Part shown: positions 12,228-22,952 of the stretch, piece after piece
Layout: every line of letters begins with the position of its first letter
How positions within the stretch are numbered: position 1 is the first letter of the stretch
From: Sordariomycetes sp. S80-01Y
Taxonomy: Eukaryota > Ascomycota > Sordariomycetes
Assembly (NCBI GenBank): GCA_037042185.1
Contig: JAXQJY010000032.1
Coordinates: 434,001-498,000 of the forward strand
DNA length: 64,000 nucleotides
Direction: 5' to 3'
The notes under the pieces: generated by a model
Databases searched by the model: none
What the model was told of the DNA's origin: nothing
The model's input: the letters and a program-made list of their open reading frames with translations, nothing else
Position numbers and translations under genes: made by a program

Positions 12228-12641
12228 GTTGAATTGGTTGTTCAATTCAAGAGAGTGAAGAGGGCCGCGAGGCGTTGGTAGCCACGCGGTCACCACACGT
12301 GACTATGGATGACTAAGGTGCCAAGCCGGCTGGATCGAACGAGGTAAATGAACTACCCTGCACCCAGGTCTGGCTGTGGCTGCTGTCTGCTCAGAAACGA
12401 CACAGAATCATGTGCACAGACCCTTGGTGTTTTCGAGCATGTCATTAGGTCTCCCGCGTGAGTATGGCTGGCAACGCCGGCAGTCATGAGCCACATTCGT
12501 CATGTGACCTGGTTTCATGTCTCTCTGCCTCGACTCACCCTAACCCTCTTCGCCAATTCGTTAATCTAGACTAGCTAGCCCAGCTCCCAGTCATGCCCCA
12601 GCTGATCCGCATAACAGCTCTTTAGAGCGATTCCGTTCATC
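12228..12641. other. Intergenic, promoter side of the orphan gene
   Basis: No gene is seen. A small hairpin (GAATTG / CAATTC, from about 12231) lies just beyond the LTR end. The rest is upstream sequence of the gene at 12642. Confidence 0.5.
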
Positions 12642-13406
12642 ATGTCTCAATCAACAAGCAACCCCCCGCTAACTGATCCCTACGACCGCCGGCCCAGGCT
12701 TGTTCATGACCACAACATGTCGTTCCTCGACCACAGAGGAAATCAAGCCATCATGTCGTGGCAGAATAATTCCGAAGACCCAGGCTTGCCACATCTCTGG
12801 TGCTGGGTCTTCTACTTTGTCAATCCTGAATTCAATTTTTCGCTCGAGGCATTCGACGGCGCCAAATTCAAGAGGGGACTATTCAAAGACGTGGCTGAAG
12901 GTGACAACTTGCGGGAGAGGCTCGAGTTTTACTATCTGCCTGACGCCACTCTCGGGGACTGCGTGGAACACTACCGAGCCGAGGTCGAGAAGAGAGGGAC
13001 CGTCTGGCAGGATCTGGAGAGACTCAAACAAGCACAGGACGGACGCGCACAGGACTCGCCTCGCAAGGGGCTTCCTGGCTTGGTTCCCCAGTACGTTAGC
13101 GCCGAGGACGAGATGTGCACATATCAAGGAGCTATTTTTATGTCTCAAGATACAGACTGGGATGCGGAGCACCACGAGCGCAATTTGTGTGTCGTGCAAT
13201 TCGACCCGGTTCCGCAGCACTTTGAGCCCGACGAGAAGGTCTACTTCGATCCTATGGAAAACCCTGTTTACCCTGAGTGGATGGATGCTATTGGAGGTGT
13301 CACTGCGTGGATTGAGAATTGTCGTAGGTCCGACTGCCCCAACGAGTTTCTAAGTACAATAGATGCGAACACGGAAGCTTCCTCGCTGGGATGGAACTCA
13401 TGGTAG
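12642..13406 (+). CDS. Hypothetical acidic protein, 254 aa
   Basis: An uninterrupted ATG-started frame of 254 codons. The product is acidic and aromatic-rich (PHLWCWVFYFVNPEFNF, LERLEFYYLPD-type stretches, FDPVPQHFEPDEKVYFDP, YPEWMDAIGGVTAWIENC). No signal peptide, membrane helix or known domain was recognised. It lies between the LTR and the chitinase relic in the accessory region, so it may be lineage-specific. The coding call rests on frame length and consistent G/C-rich third positions. The function is unknown. Confidence 0.7.
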   Translation: MSQSTSNPPLTDPYDRRPRLVHDHNMSFLDHRGNQAIMSWQNNSEDPGLPHLWCWVFYFVNPEFNFSLEAFDGAKFKRGLFKDVAEGDNLRERLEFYYLPDATLGDCVEHYRAEVEKRGTVWQDLERLKQAQDGRAQDSPRKGLPGLVPQYVSAEDEMCTYQGAIFMSQDTDWDAEHHERNLCVVQFDPVPQHFEPDEKVYFDPMENPVYPEWMDAIGGVTAWIENCRRSDCPNEFLSTIDANTEASSLGWNSW

Positions 13407-14053
13407 AAAAGGTTATGTCGCGTATCACGTCAATCTAAACATATTTCTCGCCGCTCTCCCCAAATCTATACTCCCCCCCCCCCCCCCAAGAGCCTAAGCA
13501 CGACAAACTTTACTATTCTGGGCGCACATGTGGAGTATTAATACATGCATATGCATAGATTGACGGATGGGCCGGCGAATCAGGGGCAACGGAACAACGG
13601 AACATATTACCGTCTCGGGATGTGGATACCTAAGCCTGTTGGTCGGTGTTAGTTCCTGACCGGTAAAGTCCGCTTCGCTCCTCCACAACTCGTCTGCATA
13701 ATGAATCAGCCGTGTCGTGCCTCATTTTCAGTCCGTGAAAGCCCGCACCGTTTCACTTGAAACGCAAGACTGAAGTATTTTATTGACTACGTACTTGCAT
13801 GTACCTTGTGCTGAGTTGTGACGATAGCCCGCCCCTCGGCCCTTTTCCCATCTTATCTCGCTCTCTTTATCTCACTACACCTGGGTCCCTCGAACCTGCT
13901 CTTCTATCTGAAAACGCTCCTTCATCTACATGTACTTTCTTTGACAAACTCATGGTGCCAAACATTCTTTCTCGCCGTCAAGAAGGCTCATCGCCAACCA
14001 CGTCAAAAAGTTGATCATATTATCCTGTCTTTCTTTCCTAGACATTGCCCACC
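13407..14053. other. Intergenic with poly-C tract
   Basis: No gene. A 15-base C homopolymer lies at 13473-13487. The right half (about 13840-14050) is pyrimidine-rich on the plus strand, as expected for a fungal promoter and 5' UTR, and leads into the chitinase relic start. Confidence 0.6.
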
Positions 14054-14886
14054 ATGTTGAGCCCACGCATCTTGACACTCTTGGTGGGCTCGTAGATGAG
14101 TGCTGCAACCTCTCTGGCACACCCTCATCATCCAAATCATGCCCATTTGCACGGTCGATTCCACGGCATCATCGAGAGTCGTGATGAGGGTTTACAGCCC
14201 GTGTGCCCTCCAATTCCTGATTCAATCCTCAGTGGAGAAGATCTCCTTGCCAAAGTGCGCCTACCTCGCGGGGAAACTTGCATGGCAGAGACACGGGCTC
14301 GCAGAATCCCCAACGATGACGACCCCTACTCCTGTTCCCAGACCAAGCCCTGCAGCAATGGAGCATGCTGTGCCAAGACTGGAGTCTGTAGTTATGGCCC
14401 AGACTCTTGCGGTACAAGTGATGATTCTCCCAACGACAAGTGCTGGTCTAACTGCGATGCGCATGCCGAGTGTGGTCGCTTCGCCGAGAAACCCGGGCAA
14501 GAATGCCCACTCAAAGTCTGCTGCAGTGAGCATGGCTTTTGCGGAATGACGTCCGAGTACTGTAACAAGTCCGATGAGGAGGACGAAGGATGTCAGAGCA
14601 ATTGCGAACAGCCTGGCTCCGGTTCTTGGGGCGGAGACGTCCAAAAGCGCGTCATCGGGTACTACGAGGCATGGAACTATAAGAAAAAGTGCATTGGGAT
14701 GTCTATGGACGATATTCCCGTTAACAGTCTCACTCACATTTACTACTCATTTGCCTACATCAAACCTGATACCTACGATATTATTCCCATGGAGGATGAT
14801 AAGGACGGAACACTCACCGCGGATACCTTCACGGAGTTTACCGCTCTTAAGCGCAAGAATCCTTCTCTGAAAGCAGTTGTTGCCCT
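14054..14886 (+). pseudogene. Truncated class V (GH18 subgroup C) chitinase with nonsense codon
   Basis: ATG 14054 in a good context (CACCATG) opens a signal-like start, MLSPRILTLLVGS. An in-frame TAG follows at 14093-14095, and the same frame then continues without a break to 14886. The later part is clearly a subgroup-C chitinase: RGETCMAETRARR, two hevein-type chitin-binding modules (CSNGACCAKTGVCSYGP, CPLKVCCSEHGFCG), then the GH18 start RVIGYYEAWNYKK, SLTHIYYSFAYI and SLKAVVAL. The reading departs from the family where a GGW motif should follow, and the DxxDxDxE catalytic barrel is absent. A CAG-to-TAG change would explain the stop. If ATG 14096 were used, the signal peptide would be lost. 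In either case the enzyme cannot be active. Confidence 0.85.
14063..14221 (+). repeat. 159-bp direct repeat, copy 1 (chitinase 5' end)
   Basis: Matches 18531-18689 with three differences over 159 bp, all transitions. This copy lies within the 5' end of the chitinase relic and starts 9 bp after its ATG. Confidence 0.92.
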
Positions 14887-16146
14887 CATCAGCGCGAGGA
14901 TCCCTGAATCCGCTGGTCGATCGCGCGGATGCTTAGGCCCGGTCCAGCCGATGACGACAGGCCTGCCCTTTGGTGCCTGAAGCGGAGCCTCCGCTCCGTG
15001 CCTGCTGTCGTACCAGTGAACGCAGTCCGGATACGCAACACTCTTTGCCGTCCCGGAAGCGGAGGATGCAGGTATGGCTGAGCCCATCGCCTTCCACGCT
15101 GGTCTCGCCGCCGTTCCATCCCAAGAGCGTAGCTACGTGGGACCTTGCCAATGATTGATGTGAATGAAACATCTCCAATCCGAACTGGGATTTTCCGTGA
15201 CTTGTGACTGTAGTTTTCGTTTTCGCTGGAGGGGTAGCAAACAAACGTTATGCTAAACGCCATGATCTACCTAGGATTCATCTTCGAGACCGTGGCTTGG
15301 TCAACCTCTCGGAATTTCAATCCAAGCATTTGCTACGCATAGTTGTCCCTTGAACTGAGGCATTGATATTATACCGAAGGCAGTAGTATGAACGACGCTG
15401 GCGCGAGGATATAAGCTGCCGCTTTCTCCTACTAGTATGTTCTACATCTTCCATTCCACAAACTCACGAACCCTACTGTTTCCATTTTGAGGAATAAGTC
15501 ATCGATTCACCACCTATACGTTTTAGCACCTTTCGCCTCTTTGCACCACGACTCATGAACAATAGTCCAAGAGAACCACCACTACTCAGGCCCATCATGT
15601 TCGGTCTTTCCAAAGTAAATAGAGTATGATTAAAGCCACTCGTCCTCACGTCTAGAACCCTATGAGAATGTGTATATGTTTTACGACCTATTCTGCGGCG
15701 CACCCCTGTTTTGATTGCGACTGTAAACAAAAGATTGTCGCGCCGTGATTGGCTTTACCGGGGGGGGGCGCAGCTTCTGGGTGCTTAAACCTAATTCTTC
15801 GAGCGCGCGCGTCGGGTGCCGGCCGGACTCCGTTCACTGAACGGGCAGTAGCGGCTATGACGGAGTAGAATCAGTTCAGTGCAGTTCAGGCTCCGGGCCC
15901 ATAAAGTGCCCGCCGAAACCCTGCCTTTATTGGACGAACACTAATACCGGGAACCCACTGTCGATGCTTCGGAAGTTCTCTTGGCATCCGAGGCCGTCGC
16001 AATGCTTTAGCGTGCAAGTAGTGAGCATCATGTCTTTTGTAAGTTTAAAAGGGCATAAGCCGGCCATTTTCCTCATTTTGGTCAGTAAAAATCCATTTTG
16101 ACCACACTATCAACGTTGTTGACAGCATCAACATCCATTCTCCACC
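14887..16146. other. Intergenic with antisense coding debris
   Basis: No intact gene. Minus-strand debris lies at about 14890-15175 and is listed separately. An orphan TATA-like element (GATATAAG, about 15405) and a run of nine G at 15760-15768 are present. The stretch up to 16146 should include the promoter of the monooxygenase gene. Confidence 0.5.
14890..15175 (-). pseudogene. Broken small Cys-containing gene fragment
   Basis: On the minus strand, one frame starting at an ATG near 15172 (LLGWNGGETSVEGDGLSHTC, ILRFRDGKECC) has almost all-C third positions. The coding look then passes to another frame (YPDCVHWYDSRHGAEAP, GRPVVIGWTGPKHP). A frameshift or missing splice lies between about 15010 and 15050. 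The family is not recognised. Its end abuts the chitinase breakpoint at 14886, suggesting a rearrangement joint. Confidence 0.35.
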
Positions 16147-17681
16147 ATGTCAGTTGTCCCGAACCCCTTTGCAAAGACGCCTGTCTTCGATCGATATCCT
16201 CCTACTGGCATCCGCATTCTCGTTGCAGGAGCTGGCATCGCTGGTCTAAGTTTCGCCATTGAAGCATACCGTAAGGGCCACGATGTCTGTGTTATCGACC
16301 GTCGTCCTCATTTCAATGACTATGGTATGATGGTCTTAAATGACTGCATTGCACCAGATGCTCATGTAATTTATAGGAGACTTTATCGCCATTCAATCTT
16401 CTGCGCTAAGGACACCCGAGAAATGGCCAGGCTTTTTGGAGGAGTGCCGACAACAGCAAATACCTCAAATCGGAGAGATGTTTACCCATGATGGCAAACT
16501 TGTTGGTGCTGTTACGTTCGGTCTTAGCACAGTTCGCTCGAGCTTTCACGGCACACTTTTGCAATATGCACAGCACCTGGGTATCGACGTGCGTCTCAGT
16601 GCCCGAGTAATGGATTACTTCGAGAATCCTGACAAGGGTGGAGTCGTCCTTGATACGGGAGCCAAAGTAACCGCTGATCTTGTGGTCGCTGCCGACGGCG
16701 TGGGCTCTCGATCTGGCGTTGTGATCAAGGGAGAACGTGACTGGCCAGTGAGTTCGGGCTATGCCATGCTCCGTGCAACTTACCCCACAGAAAGAGTGAG
16801 GAACAATCCTGTTCTTCAGGAGTTCCTTGAGACTCGTACCTCTGCGAAAGGGGCTGTAGGCCAAGGCGCACACATCATCACAGGGTGCAGCGGCGACAAT
16901 GTATCCTGGATGCTGACACACAAGGTATGCTCCAAACAAGCGTGACGTAGGATGCGGTCCAACTCAATTGTATAGGACAGCGACCCTGATAGCATGGATC
17001 GTGCCCCTCCGGTGGATCCCTCAGTGGCGTTGCAGTACGTCAAGGGCTGGAGCCCTTGGGTCTGTGAATTGATCAAGGCTACTCCCGAGATGGGGGCTGT
17101 CGATTACAAGCTGCTGTGGCGCGATCCTTATGAGACATGGGCCTCGCCGCATGGCAAAGTTGTTCAGATTGGTGATTCCGCACATGCTTTTCTTCCAACT
17201 TCGGCCAGCGGCGCTACCATGGCCATGGAAGATGCCTTCTCTCTGGCTGCATGTCTCCAGCTCGGTGGTAAGAACAACCTGGGTCTTGCAGTCAAGGTGC
17301 ACAACGAGTTGAGGTATGTTGAAAGACTCATCACCAGTAAAGTTGCTGATGCTGACTTACTGGCACAGATTCAAAAGGGTTACTTGTGCACAGAAAACTG
17401 GCTTCAAAAATCGACAACAGTACCATGAGACCACCTTCAAGCCCGCGGAGGAGGGGACGCGTCCTACCTTCCCCATGGTTGCCTCGTGGAGTTTTAAGCA
17501 CGACCCGGAGCAGTACGCTTACGAGATGTATGGCAAGTGTGCCAACCACATCCTTAGCGGGAGCCCTTTTGAAAACACGAACTACCCTCCAGGTCATACT
17601 TTTAAGCTGTGGACAGTCCGGGAAATGCGTGAAGTGGCTGAGCGGGGAGAGAATATTGTCGACGATGGTGACTGGTCTTAA
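16147..17681 (+). CDS. FAD-dependent monooxygenase, 458 aa
   Basis: Group A flavin monooxygenase of the aromatic hydroxylase type, which hydroxylates or epoxidises a substrate using FAD and NAD(P)H. ATG 16147 lies in a strong CCACCATG context. Three introns join the frames: 16325-16376 (52 nt), 16925-16975 (51 nt) and 17314-17368 (55 nt, branch GCTGAC). The Rossmann motif GAGIAG is at residues 28-33, a VVAADGVGSRS (DG) motif lies mid-protein, and the FAD-ribityl GDSAHAFLP motif follows. Such enzymes often serve secondary metabolism or catabolism, but no other pathway gene lies beside it, so the substrate is unknown. All expected motifs are present and the gene looks functional. Confidence 0.9.
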
Positions 17682-18530
17682 TCTGTGCCGCCTGAGCTTA
17701 GCATTGTTGGAAAACATTTGTCCCAGGCGTTGTTTAGACATATATTTCCTGTACACTTAACAGTTCTCTGAATCTCCTCTACTTAAAGAACCACGCTCAG
17801 AGACAGGACCAATGTTCTTAATTCAGAACGTACGATTGCCGAGAGCACTTGACTATTTATGTCGTCACAGTAATGAAACATCTATGATTTGGTTCTCGTA
17901 GCTTGGTCCCTACATACAGAGTTAGATTGGTTAAGCCTCCCACTGTTACGACCCGGCATGCGGCCTGCAAGTAACGCCGAACTACCCCACTAATTTCCCA
18001 CCGTTTGGCGCCACAATAACCATAGCTAAATTACGGCATGCCTCGGGAAGACCTGGCCAAGCCCTCATAAGGATCTCTTGCGATGCGACCAATGATCGTG
18101 ACCAGCCCACTTAAGGGATCTCGCGCCGCGATAATCCTCGGTTAAGAAAGTTTGTAACTATGAGGACGGTAAAGATCTAGGACAACATATAGGATAACTT
18201 CTTGCCCGCCGGTTTCTTCGGCTATGAGTAAATGAGGCTCGATACCCTTGCTGAGAAAAGTTACGGATAGTATTTCTGCCCAAATCTCCGATCTCCCGAA
18301 TCCACTCGGTCGGGACGCTGAACTGCCGAAATGGGGAGGCAGAAGACAACGGAATCCGACAAGGTAGTGGTGTCGGTGTCTCGGACTACCCTCGTTTCCC
18401 GAAAGTAGTGGAGCTGCGTGATATACAGTTGACTTACCAATGAAACTACTTCTTTTCGCGTTGAAACAGATCTACTTCGTGCAGGGATTACGTGCGGCAC
18501 ACGAGGCTGGTACCGTCCATTTACTGTGTG
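17682..18530. other. Intergenic, no gene seen
   Basis: Only short unsupported frames on both strands. It lies between the monooxygenase 3' end and the duplicated chitinase fragment. Confidence 0.55.
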
Positions 18531-18689
18531 CCACGCATCTTGACACTCTTGGTGGGCTTGTAGATGAGTGCTGCAACCTCTCTGGCACACCCTCATCATC
18601 CAAATCATGCCCATTTGCACGGTCGATTCCACGGCATCGTCGAGAGTCATGATGAGGGTTTACAGCCCGTGTGCCCTCCAATTCCTGAT
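18531..18689 (+). repeat. 159-bp direct repeat, copy 2 (orphan chitinase 5' fragment)
   Basis: About 98 per cent identical to 14063-14221. It has the same in-frame TAG but no start codon, and the similarity ends abruptly on both sides. It is therefore a stranded piece of the chitinase 5' region, copied after the stop had already arisen. Confidence 0.9.
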
Positions 18690-18818
18690 GAGTAATGCTA
18701 GGGGAACTGTGTAAAAACTCTAGGGGGACTGTAGGACCCCCTTTTCGCCCCACATCTCCCCGATTCTTTGTACCGCACCAAAATACAGTGTGAATTAAAG
18801 TAGGAAAAAGGGTCACTT

Positions 18819-19051
18819 TGTCAGGACCTGGGTTATTTGAAGAGAGTGAGGAGGTGTGACTAGATGGAGGCTCGCTGCTAGGTCGCAGCGCTGTAGCAGG
18901 ATAATAGCTAGGGTGCGACTGGTGACTGTATTAATCTCCGAGATTCTACGATGCCTGTGCCCTTCGGCAGACCTCTTGTATGCGCAGCCATGTGTTCCTA
19001 GCTTGATGGCCGCAACGAGATCACAGCTAGATCACCGCGGGGTTCCTGACA
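18819..19051 (-). mobile_element. LTR of the same retrotransposon family, inverted copy
   Basis: The 233-bp segment, read on the minus strand, runs TGTCAGGA to TCCTGACA. Its 3' half aligns closely with 11993-12227; the 5' half is more diverged but ends in the same GTTCCTGACA (plus-strand reading). Its right edge touches the NACHT relic directly. The flanking 5-mers (CACTT and CTGGT) do not match, so there is no intact target-site duplication. Confidence 0.8.
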
Positions 19052-19541
19052 CTGGTCAGTGGCTTCTAGGCTCAAAGGAGTTCCAGGAATTGGTAGAAGC
19101 CGATAAGCAGACGTTGTTCTGTCCAGGTATCCCCGGGGCGGGGAAGACGATTCTCACATCGATCGTGGTTGAAAATCTGCTTACACGGTTTAAGGATGAA
19201 CCGAGTGTTAGGATTGCCTACGTCTATTGTAACTTCCGATCCCAAGACCAACAGAGGGCTGAGGACCTCCTCGCAAGCCTGCTTAAGTAGCTGATTCAGG
19301 GTCGACCCTCTCTACCGGAAAGCGTGAAATCCCTCCACGATAAGCATAAGTATAGACGTACGCGGCCGTCGTTCGATGCAATATCGAGAACTCCCCAGTC
19401 CGCAGCTGCACTGTATTCGAGAGTCTTCATCATCGTCGATGCACTTGACGAATGCCGGGCATCTGATGGGTCCCAGCCGAGATTTCTCACAGAGACCTTG
19501 GCCCTCGAAGCTAGGCGTGGGGTAAACGTCTTTGCAACTTC
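19052..19541 (+). pseudogene. NACHT-domain relic of an NLR
   Basis: Closely related at nucleotide level to 464-953 of the intact NLR. It starts at [11 protein letters not shown], keeps Walker A GIPGAGKT and Walker [11 protein letters not shown], and is interrupted by TAG at 19288-19290 where the intact gene has CAG. Similarity ends sharply at 19541 after ATSR. The 5' side is cut by the LTR, and the PNP and ankyrin parts are absent. It cannot produce a full receptor. Confidence 0.92.
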
Positions 19542-20578
19542 GAGAAGAAAAGAAAACTTTGCCGCGCGAGCTGGTCATCATGGAGATTACTACTCAGGAA
19601 CGGGATCATAGTCCCGCGGTTCCTCAATTCGGACAGACCTTCGCCAGACGACCACGCACAGGGTCACAGTCGCCTAGTTGTAGCCATTTTGAAAAGGCCC
19701 GAGACGGTATGCCAGAGCTCTGATACTAGACTGGCGATTTCCCACGTTATTCGCAGAATCGGGTAGTAGCCGAAATGAATCTTCCAGCCGAAGTGCTGTA
19801 AGAGGGGTGACTGTGCCGCGTCCGCTTTCTTCAACTTACGCGCGCTCTACACCGTTAACAATAAGGTACTGTAGCGTTTGATGAACCTGGGAATTGCTAC
19901 ATTCGGCTGCACATCCATTTGGAAAGTTTGAAAGAGAGGCTTTGGCTCCTGAAAGTTCTACGCTCAAGTTATACCCCAATATTCTGGCCTGCTATACAAG
20001 CTAGGATTCATAGAGCACGAATAACCCATTCTTTTCAATTAAAACAGAGCTAGGACTTGGAAGGTGATATCGGCATTTTCAGATCTAGTATTAAGCTCGG
20101 TTAATGCGCATAATAGGCAGTATTCTCTTGCTTAACAAGCTACTGCGAACGATTTAAGCGCGCTCTGCATCAGTTCGCGCGCTCCGCATGATTATGCATG
20201 GCGTATTTAACCAACCGTCTTAGCCTAAACACTGCAAATGGCCGGACCAAGCTTTGGTCGAAAACCTCGATGGCGACAGGACAGTCCTGGCATTTCTGCC
20301 GCCCAATCCCTGATGCTGACGGCGATAAAATCGACTTCCGAGCATCTTTCGCCTTATTGCCAAAGGTGCATTGTGCGTAAGCGGACGTTTAGGAACAGAC
20401 TCGCCAATTTACGATCTACTTCTTACATATAAAAAGGGATACGAAAGCGTGCGGTCCGTCCTCGGGTTCTTTCGTGAGGTCACGCTCTCTCTTAGTCTGA
20501 CAGGACCGGGGAACCTCTCGGAAAAAGCACTTTTATCTCCTTTGACTCCAACACCCAAATACCTCCGGCTGATTCGAT
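19542..20578. other. Intergenic, promoter side of the serine hydrolase
   Basis: No gene. It is AT-richer than its neighbours. A TATA box lies near the right end and is listed separately. Confidence 0.55.
20427..20436 (+). promoter_or_regulatory. TATA box of the beta-lactamase-fold gene
   Basis: ATATAAAAAG lies about 145 bp before the ATG at 20579, a plausible core promoter with a 5' UTR of about 110 nt. Confidence 0.45.
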
Positions 20579-21718
20579 ATGTTTAAGTCCATCCATTTTC
20601 TCTCGCCTCTTATCGCCTGGGCGGTGGGTTCGACGGCGATGGATTGTCCTTCGTGGTTTGAGGACCTCGGTCAGAGGTGGCTAAACGGATTACCTGAGAG
20701 TCCTGGAATCCAGATGACCATCTCGTCCAAGCACTGCAATCTGCGCTGCCTAGGAAGCTGGGTCTCGCCTTTCGAGAACTACACCGCCAACCCACCGCTG
20801 CTCGAGCATACGCCGTACATGCTTGCCAGCGTTACCAAGCCTTTCACAGCGCTTACGGTGCTTAAGCTCGTTGAGGAAGGGTCTGTCGATATCAACGGAT
20901 CCGTCACATCGTATCTGCCGGACTGGGCCGTCGAAACTCTCGAAGATACGATGAACTCTACTGAAGCAGCCCGGCAAATTACCCCATGGATGCTCATGCA
21001 CCACAGAGGAGGCTTGCCTAACGCAGCCGGTGTTTTTAAGTTTCTTGAATTGTGGTTAGAGAATCCAAGTTTGAACCTATCACGCAGAGAGACGTTCGAG
21101 TGGGTGGCCGAGAACATGCACTCTGTCGGACCGCCCGGTGGTGACTGGATATACAGCGACACTGGGTATGCTTATCTCGGCGAAATCATTGAGCAAGTGA
21201 CGGGACTCTCGCTCGGTGCGGCCGTGCGCAAGGCCTCTCGCATGGAGGACCTTGGCATGACTTCGACGTGGTGGATCGGCTTGGAGGAGCGGCCAGAGAG
21301 TGCGCTCCCGAGGGCTGGACAGTACATGTCGTCGTTCGACATCTCCAACACCAATCCTTCACACAGCATGTACGGCGGGACGGGGCTGGTGAGCAACTCA
21401 GAAGACATGGCCCGCTTTGCGCGGGCTTTTCACCAGGGGTTCCACCTAGGCGAGAAAGGAATGAAGATGGCCTATGAGCTGGTGCCGACGCCGGAGGATG
21501 TGCCTAGCGTGGGCTATGGGTGCGGATGGCACCTTGAATATATTGTCGGGCAAAAAGCGTGGCATCACCAGGGAGGTTTTGGGACGTGGATGTACTACTT
21601 TCCGGATCTGGATCTTTCCCTCACGGGGGCTCTTAACCAGAACTCGCTGCTCACCACAATGTCGCTGATTGTGGAGGACGTTATCCAGCATGTGCTCGAA
21701 GAAAGATGTATAGCGTAA
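20579..21718 (+). CDS. Secreted beta-lactamase-fold serine hydrolase, 379 aa
   Basis: Class C beta-lactamase / penicillin-binding-protein-like hydrolase. An N-terminal hydrophobic segment (residues 5-20) looks like a signal peptide. The catalytic SxxK motif is SVTK at residue 84, the second triad element is YSD at residue 192 (Tyr general base, YxN position), and the C-terminal HxG-like element is HHQGGFG near residue 325. The length and single exon fit the family. Fungal members act as esterases, transesterases or amidases, some within metabolite pathways. No partner genes sit next to it apart from the monooxygenase 3 kb upstream. The substrate is unknown. Confidence 0.88.
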   Translation: MFKSIHFLSPLIAWAVGSTAMDCPSWFEDLGQRWLNGLPESPGIQMTISSKHCNLRCLGSWVSPFENYTANPPLLEHTPYMLASVTKPFTALTVLKLVEEGSVDINGSVTSYLPDWAVETLEDTMNSTEAARQITPWMLMHHRGGLPNAAGVFKFLELWLENPSLNLSRRETFEWVAENMHSVGPPGGDWIYSDTGYAYLGEIIEQVTGLSLGAAVRKASRMEDLGMTSTWWIGLEERPESALPRAGQYMSSFDISNTNPSHSMYGGTGLVSNSEDMARFARAFHQGFHLGEKGMKMAYELVPTPEDVPSVGYGCGWHLEYIVGQKAWHHQGGFGTWMYYFPDLDLSLTGALNQNSLLTTMSLIVEDVIQHVLEERCIA

Positions 21719-22952
21719 TAAGGGGCCGTTGCTGTGAATATGGGTGCTGACTGAGAGAACGTAGGGCTTTCAGCCAGGCTACAAACTCGATGCTAGCCGA
21801 CGAAAGTCGCCGTGGAACAAACGGTGATCCATATTGCCCGTCTCGTTATGTGACTATTCAGTAGCCTTTACAAGAACTTGAGCTGTCGAATCCAAACAAC
21901 AGATCTGCCAACCTGTAGTTCGTTTGTTGAGACTTTTCATCCCCCGAGTTCCTGGAAAGATGTGCTCCGCAGGGGATGACGAAGGCCATACAGTCATTCA
22001 GTGCCATAGTTGCCACTGTATAGTGTTCTATGCGACTCCGGCAATAAAATCGAAGCATTTTGTCATCAAAGAAAATCGGTCATCATGTACGACAGGTTGT
22101 CATAAGCTGCTCATAGGCGGTGTTGGTGGCGTTATCGGAATCGAGTTGAGCGTTGATTAAGCATTTGCATCACCTAGTCGTTCACGTGATCTTGATTGGA
22201 AACACGAACCCTGCCACACTGACCGACGAGCAAGGGGTTGGGCAGATGACTGTTGGCCATCAGCGAATACTTGTTCGTAAGCGGAAGCCAAGATTCTAGG
22301 GTCGGCAACGAGCCTGGTATTAGGATATAACCCTACAAACCCAGAGATACTGGGTTGCTCGTCTGCAATATTTCTAGACCGGCTGTTAGAGTACTGGGCT
22401 TCGGGCTGTCTTTGAGAGCTTCAACCTCTCCCTATGTGTCGTTGTTATGCTACTGATTCAGTCTTACTCAAGGCCTTCAAGCTATCACAACATAAGTCTT
22501 GACTGAGGCGCAGCATGCTCTACCCAGTCTTTGACCAGCAGCTGATTGTTTTGGACAATGTATTACCGTGAACTTTTTCAACTCGAGTATCTACAGACTC
22601 GTGTACTAATTTCACGACTAACGTTTCCCAGTGCTGATAGCACCCCCTTCGTCGTGTTTCAGTCGTAGTGTTAGTGTGTACTAGATCCAAATCATATTAT
22701 GTGAATCCTGCTTGTTTGATCAACTCTGTAGGGGCAACACGATGATTCACCTCAAGGAATGATCCCGGTTCCTTCTCTCTCTCCGATTTCTCACATTGCA
22801 GAGCTGTTCCAAGACTAGGGCTGCACGTGAGGCGTGGAGGCACGTTTGGCCTGTTACCTCAGCAATTCGCAATCAACATTACGCCCGACCCTTATTTCAC
22901 CCCGCGCATCAACTTTTCGCACCCCCTTCATACGGCAGCGATCTGTTCAACT
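21719..22952. other. Intergenic, no gene seen
   Basis: Only short frames without coding features. The last part would hold the promoter of the F-box gene; its open frame runs upstream to 22827 but has no ATG before 22953. Confidence 0.55.

Noticed and set aside
15473-15730. 85-codon minus-strand frame
   Set aside because: No conserved features, basic low-quality composition, no coding-type codon bias.
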